A stretch of DNA of 64,000 bases, taken from contig NZ_NEGG01000018.1 in assembly GCF_002135295.1 (NCBI RefSeq), positions 1 to 64,000 on the forward strand, written 5' to 3'. The notes below the pieces were generated by a model. It made no database searches. It was not told the origin of the DNA and saw only the letters and a list, made by a program, of their open reading frames with translations. Position numbers and translations under genes: made by a program. Origin of the DNA: Acinetobacter sp. ANC 5054. GTDB taxonomy: Bacteria; Pseudomonadota; Gammaproteobacteria; Pseudomonadales; Moraxellaceae. The stretch's first letter is position 1. Each line of letters opens with the position of its first letter. Of this stretch, positions 58,478 to 64,000 are shown one piece after another.

Positions 58478-59494
58478 TTAGGCCTGATTCATCAGAATCA
58501 CAGCACCAGTTACCAGAAGGTTAACCAACGCCAATGGCAAGCAAATTTTCCAACCAAAGTTCATCACTTGGTCATAACGTGGACGCATTAAAGAACCACG
58601 AGCCAAGACAAACATCATTACAAAGAATGCTGTTTTAATAATGAACCAGAATGCTGCTGGAACGAATGGAATTTCTAAGTTGAAAGGCGCTAACCAACCA
58701 CCGAAGAATAAAGTCACGATAAGTGCAGAGATCAGTACCACGTTTACGTATTCCGCAACGAAGAACATACCCCATTTCATACCGCCGTATTCGACATGGT
58801 AACCTTCCGCCAATTCTTGTTCTGCTTCTGGTTGGTCAAATGGATGACGGTGAGTTACCGCAACACCCGCAACCACGAAGATTAAGAAACCTAAGAATTG
58901 TGGAATAACAAACCAGCAATCTTTTTGTGCTTCAACGATTTCACGCATGTTGAATGAGCCTGCAATTGCAACCACACCCATCAACGAGATACCCAAGAAC
59001 ACTTCATAAGAAATAGTTTGAGCTGCAGAACGTAGACCACCCAAAAGTGCGTATTTGTTATTTGATGACCAACCACCAAATAACACGGCATACACTGCAA
59101 TACCTGCCATTGCCATAAAGAACAATAGACCGATACTCATGTCTGAAACACCTAAATAAGGCGAAACAGGAATAACCATGAATGAAAGTACCGCAGTACC
59201 CATTGCAACCGCTGGCGCTAAACGGAAAGTTAGCTTGTCAGCAAATTTTGGTGTCCAGTCTTCTTTGAACATGATTTTCAGCATGTCGGCAACGATCTGG
59301 AACATACCACCCGGACCTACACGGTTCGGACCGTAACGGTCTTGCCACAAGCCGAGTAAACGACGTTCAATAAAAGACATCAACGCAGCGATCAAAACTA
59401 CAACCAGCAAGATCACGATTGCTTGAAGAACTGAATAGGCAATTGGCCAGTTTTCAGCCCACAGCGGCGTTTGACGGATTAATTCTTGTTCCAT
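58478..59494 (-). CDS. nuoH: NADH-quinone oxidoreductase subunit H
   Basis: 338 residues, eight helices, heel subunit holding the quinone cavity. [21 protein letters not shown] and [24 protein letters not shown] are fully conserved. The ATG is 3 nt past the nuoG stop. Confidence 0.97.
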   Translation of the reverse strand: MEQELIRQTPLWAENWPIAYSVLQAIVILLVVVLIAALMSFIERRLLGLWQDRYGPNRVGPGGMFQIVADMLKIMFKEDWTPKFADKLTFRLAPAVAMGTAVLSFMVIPVSPYLGVSDMSIGLLFFMAMAGIAVYAVLFGGWSSNNKYALLGGLRSAAQTISYEVFLGISLMGVVAIAGSFNMREIVEAQKDCWFVIPQFLGFLIFVVAGVAVTHRHPFDQPEAEQELAEGYHVEYGGMKWGMFFVAEYVNVVLISALIVTLFFGGWLAPFNLEIPFVPAAFWFIIKTAFFVMMFVLARGSLMRPRYDQVMNFGWKICLPLALVNLLVTGAVILMNQA

Positions 59495-59497
59495 GAA

Positions 59498-62179
59498 TTA
59501 CACTCCTACCGCGACTGAAACAGGTTCTGCAAGCGATACTGTAGGTGCAAGACCTACTGGGTAACCGATATAGCCTGTTGGTAAATATTCAATCACTTGA
59601 ACTGGAAGGACGATTTCAGCTTCGCCTGCTTTCACAGTGATACGCTGACCATCTTGAACATTCAAACGTGCCGCATCTTGCTCACCTACTGCAAACATTG
59701 CTTCTGGAATACGCGATTCCATTGCAGGTGTTTTCACCGTAAATTCGCCAGAAGCAAAAATATGGTGCATTGGTACAAGACGGAAACTATCTGCATTCAC
59801 AAGTACAGGCGCAGGCGCTACGAAAGTACGTGCAGGACGTTTTGCTAAACGATCAAATAGACGAATGCCTGAATCACCACCTTTTAAATGACCGCCCACC
59901 TTGTCTTGGAATTTGTTCCAAGCTTGTGGTGAGTTCCAACCCGCCGACCATGCAAATGGTACAAGTGGTGAAGGTGTTTCAGTACCGACATAACCTTCCA
60001 TTGAGAACGTTAACGCAGAATCTTTATCCACTGGCTGTTTAGGCTCGTGAATAGAAAGCGGTGCACGCATCGCAGTACGACCTGAGTAACGACGTGGTTC
60101 ACGTGCTACTTTAAGACCATGTACACGGAAGCCAGCATCTGGAGCAACATCTTGAATCGCTTCAAGCGCAGGTACGTTTTTCGCAACTGACTCAATTACG
60201 TCATCAAGCAATGTCCAAGAAATCGCTTTGCCTTGCACGCCAGTTTCAATGGCATGTAACCAACGCCAAGATTCTTTGATTGCAAGTTCTGGTTTGTAGT
60301 AGCTAGGGTCATACACTTGGTAGAAACGTTGTGCACGGCCTTCTTGCGATACAACAGTACCATCGCCTTCAGCGAAGCTTGCAGCAGAAAGAACGATATT
60401 GGCTTTTTTCACAGTTTCAGTTTCAGAGTGATCTAGAACAATCACTTCTTTGCCTGAAAGTGCGGCATCAACTTGTGCTGCTGGTAAACGACGGTAAAGG
60501 TCATTTTCAACAATGATCACGGTATCGAAGTCTTGTGCAAACGCTTGTTCTAAGCTTTGACCACCAAGAATCGCCAAGCCCATTGAGTTCACTTCAGGAA
60601 CAGTCAATGTTAAGCCCGCATTTGAACCAAGGTTTTGCGCTACTTGTGCAGCAGCTTCCATGATTGATGCGTCTTGTAAGCTTGTACCCGAGATGATCAA
60701 TGGTTTTTTCGCAGCTTTTAATGTGTCAGCAATGCTTTGTGCAAATGCTTTTGCATCATCGTCTAAACCAAGAATCGCCTCACCTTTTACGCCTGCTGCA
60801 ACAGCAAAGCCTAAACGTGCAATATCGTTTGGAGAAGCAACCACTTCACCTGTTGCAACGTCAGCTAGACGAGTTTGTGTTGCCGCCAAGATATAAATCG
60901 GAGATTTTTCATCTTGTGCAATACGTTGTACAGGTTCAGCTAACCATTCTTGAGTACGTTTTTCTGCCGCCATTTCTTTGGCTTTGTTCTTCGCTGCTTG
61001 GCGAACAGACAATGCCATACGTGGTGCAGTTTGAGTTAAATCTTCACCCAAAATAAGCACTGCATCATAGCTTTCAATTTCACGCATACCTGGGTTGTAA
61101 ACACCTTCGGTTTGCATAATAGAAGCAGCTAGTTCAACCAGTTTTTGCTCTTTTTGAGAAATACCTGTTGAATAGTTTTCTTGACCCACTAACTCACGAA
61201 GCGCGAAGTTAGATTCAAGTGATGCACGTGGTGAACCGATACCCAATACTTTTTTGCCTTGGATATTTTCAATTACGGTATCAAGTGCTTGGTCAACTGA
61301 AACAGTTGTTACATTGCTACCTGAACGGAATTGCGGTTGACGCGGACGATCTTCACGGTTCACATAACCTGTACCGAAACGACCTTTATCGCAAAGGAAG
61401 TATTGGTTCACGTCGCCGTTGAAACGGTTTTCAACACGACGGAGTTCGCCATAACGCTCACCCGGAGAAATATTACAACCAGAAGAACAGCCTTGGCATA
61501 CGCTTGGCGCATACTGCATGTCCCATTTACGGTTATAGCGTTCTGAGTGAGTTTTATCTGTGAACACACCTGTTGGGCAAACTTCAGTCAAGTTACCAGA
61601 GAATTCAGACTCTAAAGTACCTGATTCTGGACGACCGAAGTAAACACGCGATGCACTTGCATACACGCCGAAGTCTGTACCACCTGCATAATCTTTGTAG
61701 TAACGAACACAACGGTAGCATGCGATACAACGGTTCATTTCATGAGAAATGAATGAGCCTAGCTCTTGGTTGTAATGCGTACGTTTTGTGAAACGGTAGC
61801 GACGACGATCATGCTGTGTCATCACAGTCATATCTTGTAAATGACAGTGACCACCTTCTTCACACACTGGACAGTCGTGTGGGTGGTTGGTCATTAAGAA
61901 TTCTACAATTGACGCACGGAAGTTTTTCGCTTCAGTATCTTCAATTGAGATATAGGTATTGTCAGCTGCTGGTGTCATACATGACATGACCAAACGACCA
62001 CGGGTATCTTCCGGATTCGCATATTGAGTCACAGCACATTGACGGCAAGAGCCGACAGAACCTAAGGATGGATGCCAACAAAAGTACGGAATATCAATAC
62101 CCAAAGACAAACATGCTTGAAGCAAGTTCTCTGAGCCATTGACTTCGTACGATTTGCCATCGACATGAATTGTAGCCAT
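59498..62179 (-). CDS. nuoG: NADH-quinone oxidoreductase subunit G
   Basis: 893 residues. An N-terminal ferredoxin domain ([2Fe-2S]: [15 protein letters not shown]) precedes a His-Cys-type [4Fe-4S] site ([18 protein letters not shown]) and another Cys site ([11 protein letters not shown]). A molybdopterin-type fold follows with [13 protein letters not shown]. The length is in the range of gamma-proteobacterial NuoG. It carries electrons from NuoF to NuoI. Confidence 0.97.
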   Translation of the reverse strand: MATIHVDGKSYEVNGSENLLQACLSLGIDIPYFCWHPSLGSVGSCRQCAVTQYANPEDTRGRLVMSCMTPAADNTYISIEDTEAKNFRASIVEFLMTNHPHDCPVCEEGGHCHLQDMTVMTQHDRRRYRFTKRTHYNQELGSFISHEMNRCIACYRCVRYYKDYAGGTDFGVYASASRVYFGRPESGTLESEFSGNLTEVCPTGVFTDKTHSERYNRKWDMQYAPSVCQGCSSGCNISPGERYGELRRVENRFNGDVNQYFLCDKGRFGTGYVNREDRPRQPQFRSGSNVTTVSVDQALDTVIENIQGKKVLGIGSPRASLESNFALRELVGQENYSTGISQKEQKLVELAASIMQTEGVYNPGMREIESYDAVLILGEDLTQTAPRMALSVRQAAKNKAKEMAAEKRTQEWLAEPVQRIAQDEKSPIYILAATQTRLADVATGEVVASPNDIARLGFAVAAGVKGEAILGLDDDAKAFAQSIADTLKAAKKPLIISGTSLQDASIMEAAAQVAQNLGSNAGLTLTVPEVNSMGLAILGGQSLEQAFAQDFDTVIIVENDLYRRLPAAQVDAALSGKEVIVLDHSETETVKKANIVLSAASFAEGDGTVVSQEGRAQRFYQVYDPSYYKPELAIKESWRWLHAIETGVQGKAISWTLLDDVIESVAKNVPALEAIQDVAPDAGFRVHGLKVAREPRRYSGRTAMRAPLSIHEPKQPVDKDSALTFSMEGYVGTETPSPLVPFAWSAGWNSPQAWNKFQDKVGGHLKGGDSGIRLFDRLAKRPARTFVAPAPVLVNADSFRLVPMHHIFASGEFTVKTPAMESRIPEAMFAVGEQDAARLNVQDGQRITVKAGEAEIVLPVQVIEYLPTGYIGYPVGLAPTVSLAEPVSVAVGV

Positions 62180-62190
62180 AGTCGAATTCC

Positions 62191-63519
62191 TTAAACTTGT
62201 TCGGCGTTGCTAACTTGAGCAGCAGCATTCACTACTTTTGCTTCAAATTCGCCACGGAAATGTTTGAGCGCGCCCATAAGCGGTTCCATTGCACCCGGTG
62301 CATGGGCACAGAAAGTTTTACCAATCCAAAGCTTACGAGTCAGTTCTTGTAAGTGATCGATATCTTCTTTCTTACCTTCGCCATTTTCTAAAGCTTTTAA
62401 TGCTTTAACAGCCCAAGGTAGACCATCACGGCAAGGCGTACAGAAACCACATGATTCACGCGCGAAGAATTCTTCTAAGTTACGTGTCGCAGAAACCATA
62501 CACTGAGTTTCATCAACTACCATCAGCAAACACGTACCTAAACGTGAACCTGCTTTCATGATGCTCTCAGCATCCATAGGAAGGTCAATGTGTTCAGCAG
62601 CAAGGAAATCGGTAGACGCACCACCTGGCAACCAAGCTTTAAGTTTAAGACCATCACGCATACCACCAGCATGATCTTCAATCACTTCACGCGCAGTCGT
62701 ACCAAATGGTAATTCCCAAAGACCAGGGAATTTTACTTTGCCTGAAGCGCCGTAAATTTTAGTACCTGGATCTTTCGATTTACCTTCAGATAAACCGATG
62801 TACCATTCAGGACCACGAAGCATAATGGCTGGTAAGTTGTTGTAAGTCTCTACGTTGTTTACGATTGTAGGACGACCCCATGCACCCGCAACTTGTGGGA
62901 ATGGTGGTTTAGTACGAGGGTTTGCACGGCGACCTTCAAGCGAGTTAATCAATGCAGTTTCTTCACCGCAAATATAACGACCCGCGCCAGTATGCACATG
63001 TAAATCAAAGTTCCAACCAGTGCCTTGAATGTTTTCACCCAAGTAACCTTTGGCACGAACTTGCTCAAGTGCTTCATTTAAGTATTGAGCAGCTTCGATG
63101 TATTCACCACGAATGAAGATATAACCTTGAGTTGCTTCAAGGGTATAACCGGCAATCAACATACCTTCGATCAATTGGTGAGGAAGTTTTTCCATCAACA
63201 AACGGTCTTTGAATGTACCTGGTTCCATTTCATCGGCATTACAGATCAGGTAACGAGGACCGCCATCATTTGGCGCCATCAACGACCATTTAATCCCTGC
63301 TGGGAAACCTGCACCACCACGACCTTTTACAGTCGCAGCTTTAATGACATCAAGAACTTCAGCGGGTTTCATGCCAATAGCTTTTTTAAAGCCTGCATAA
63401 CCATCTAAAGCTTCATAATCATCTGCACTGCGAACATGTTCCTGTTTGCTCAAACGCCAAGTTAATGGGTGAGTTTCTGGGTTACCGTCGCCATAAATTG
63501 GTTTTGGTTCAGTATTCAT
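62191..63519 (-). CDS. nuoF: NADH-quinone oxidoreductase subunit F
   Basis: 442 residues, the NADH- and FMN-binding subunit. [13 protein letters not shown] is the NADH/FMN site, [18 protein letters not shown] the FMN contact, and [12 protein letters not shown] with the later Cys (TFCAHAPG) forms cluster N3. The start overlaps the nuoE stop by 4 nt. Confidence 0.97.
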   Translation of the reverse strand: MNTEPKPIYGDGNPETHPLTWRLSKQEHVRSADDYEALDGYAGFKKAIGMKPAEVLDVIKAATVKGRGGAGFPAGIKWSLMAPNDGGPRYLICNADEMEPGTFKDRLLMEKLPHQLIEGMLIAGYTLEATQGYIFIRGEYIEAAQYLNEALEQVRAKGYLGENIQGTGWNFDLHVHTGAGRYICGEETALINSLEGRRANPRTKPPFPQVAGAWGRPTIVNNVETYNNLPAIMLRGPEWYIGLSEGKSKDPGTKIYGASGKVKFPGLWELPFGTTAREVIEDHAGGMRDGLKLKAWLPGGASTDFLAAEHIDLPMDAESIMKAGSRLGTCLLMVVDETQCMVSATRNLEEFFARESCGFCTPCRDGLPWAVKALKALENGEGKKEDIDHLQELTRKLWIGKTFCAHAPGAMEPLMGALKHFRGEFEAKVVNAAAQVSNAEQV

Positions 63520-64000
63520 ACATACTTCTCCAATAACTGTTTAATTGAAGTCACTTCAACTAGACCGTGAGTGTCTTCGTCAATCATTAACGTCGGACCT
63601 TTGTCACAGTTACCCAAGCAGCAAATTGGTAGCAAAGTAAAACGACCATCTGCAGTCGTTTGACCAAATGAAATACCCAATTCACGTTGGAATGCTTCAG
63701 CAAGCGTTTCCGCACCCATCAAGAAGCAAGCAATTGAGTCACACAATAAAATTACGTGACGGCCTACTGGCTGACGGTAAATACGGTTATAGAAAGTAGC
63801 TACACCTTCCAAGTCTGCAAGACTCATGCTGAGCAATTGTGCAATAGCATTCATCTGTGCATCATCTACCCAGCCATTACGACGTTGTACGCATTTCAAT
63901 GCATCCAAACATGCCGCACGTGGGTATGGATAGTGACCAATGTGATGTTCAATATCGTGGATTTCTTCCGCAGTTAAAATCCCTTCAACATTCACACGTG
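63516..64000 (-). CDS. nuoE: NADH-quinone oxidoreductase subunit E, 5' end cut by window
   Basis: At least 159 residues of the thioredoxin-like [2Fe-2S] subunit: [32 protein letters not shown] and [14 protein letters not shown] give the four Cys ligands. A GTG at 63995 is in frame, but the frame stays open to the window edge (an Arg codon precedes it), so the true start is very probably upstream, beyond base 64000. nuoA-D would lie further right. Confidence 0.93.
   Translation of the reverse strand, partial: RVNVEGILTAEEIHDIEHHIGHYPYPRAACLDALKCVQRRNGWVDDAQMNAIAQLLSMSLADLEGVATFYNRIYRQPVGRHVILLCDSIACFLMGAETLAEAFQRELGISFGQTTADGRFTLLPICCLGNCDKGPTLMIDEDTHGLVEVTSIKQLLEKYV

Overview
The window is a piece of an Acinetobacter chromosome. 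The evidence is its low G+C (about 39-40% by eye), the gene neighbourhoods, and Acinetobacter-typical proteins: a cytoplasmic YkuD-domain ElsL-like enzyme, a short ChpA-type kinase, an FpR/FinR pair, and a nuo operon with a typical NuoG. No prophage, insertion sequence, CRISPR array or rRNA was seen. I cannot assign a species.

Layout. 1-440: a leftward tRNA operon (Val-Asp-Asp-Val) behind a consensus sigma-70 promoter. 746-4240: cell-wall recycling enzyme ElsL, a DUF454 membrane protein, a DUF1853 protein, an entericidin-like lipoprotein and dapE. 4316-12948: the pilG-pilH-pilI-pilJ-chpA-chpC chemosensory operon that controls type IV pili. 13229-18164: a DUF4124/coiled-coil exported protein and a two-gene RND efflux system. 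18261-19976: proS. 20035-26344: an operon of four exported proteins sharing an odd N-terminal motif just after the signal peptide. 26588-32431: dcd, a LysE exporter, apbC/mrp and several small exported or repeat proteins, plus a possible HEPN-type protein. 32582-34642: metG. 34754-36778: a lone, AT-rich gene for a GHKL ATPase fused to a PD-(D/E)XK nuclease, bracketed by REP-like elements and near-identical terminators. 37081-44748: a second LysE-type exporter, a DIP1984 protein, a PLP desulfhydrase/deaminase-like enzyme, an HI0933-family flavoprotein, a multi-helix mechanosensitive channel and small unknowns. 45088-48272: a glutamate/aspartate ABC importer. 48327-50058: divergent fpr and finR. 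50094-51195: two cold-shock-domain genes, one fused to a membrane anchor and an Excalibur domain. 51280-51915: upp. 52042-64000: nuoN to nuoE of respiratory complex I, with nuoE cut by the window edge.

Most of the window is ordinary housekeeping sequence. Convergent genes are repeatedly separated by one bidirectional hairpin terminator. The two items most likely to be new biology are the GHKL-nuclease gene (a candidate single-gene defence system inserted between metG and the lysE-type gene) and the four-gene exported-protein operon. The motif of the latter has the same spacing as a double-glycine (C39-peptidase) leader but sits behind a Sec signal peptide. A third, weaker candidate is the 272-residue protein with an R-x4-H HEPN signature upstream of metG. 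All functional statements are read from sequence motifs and remembered family knowledge; no database search was possible.
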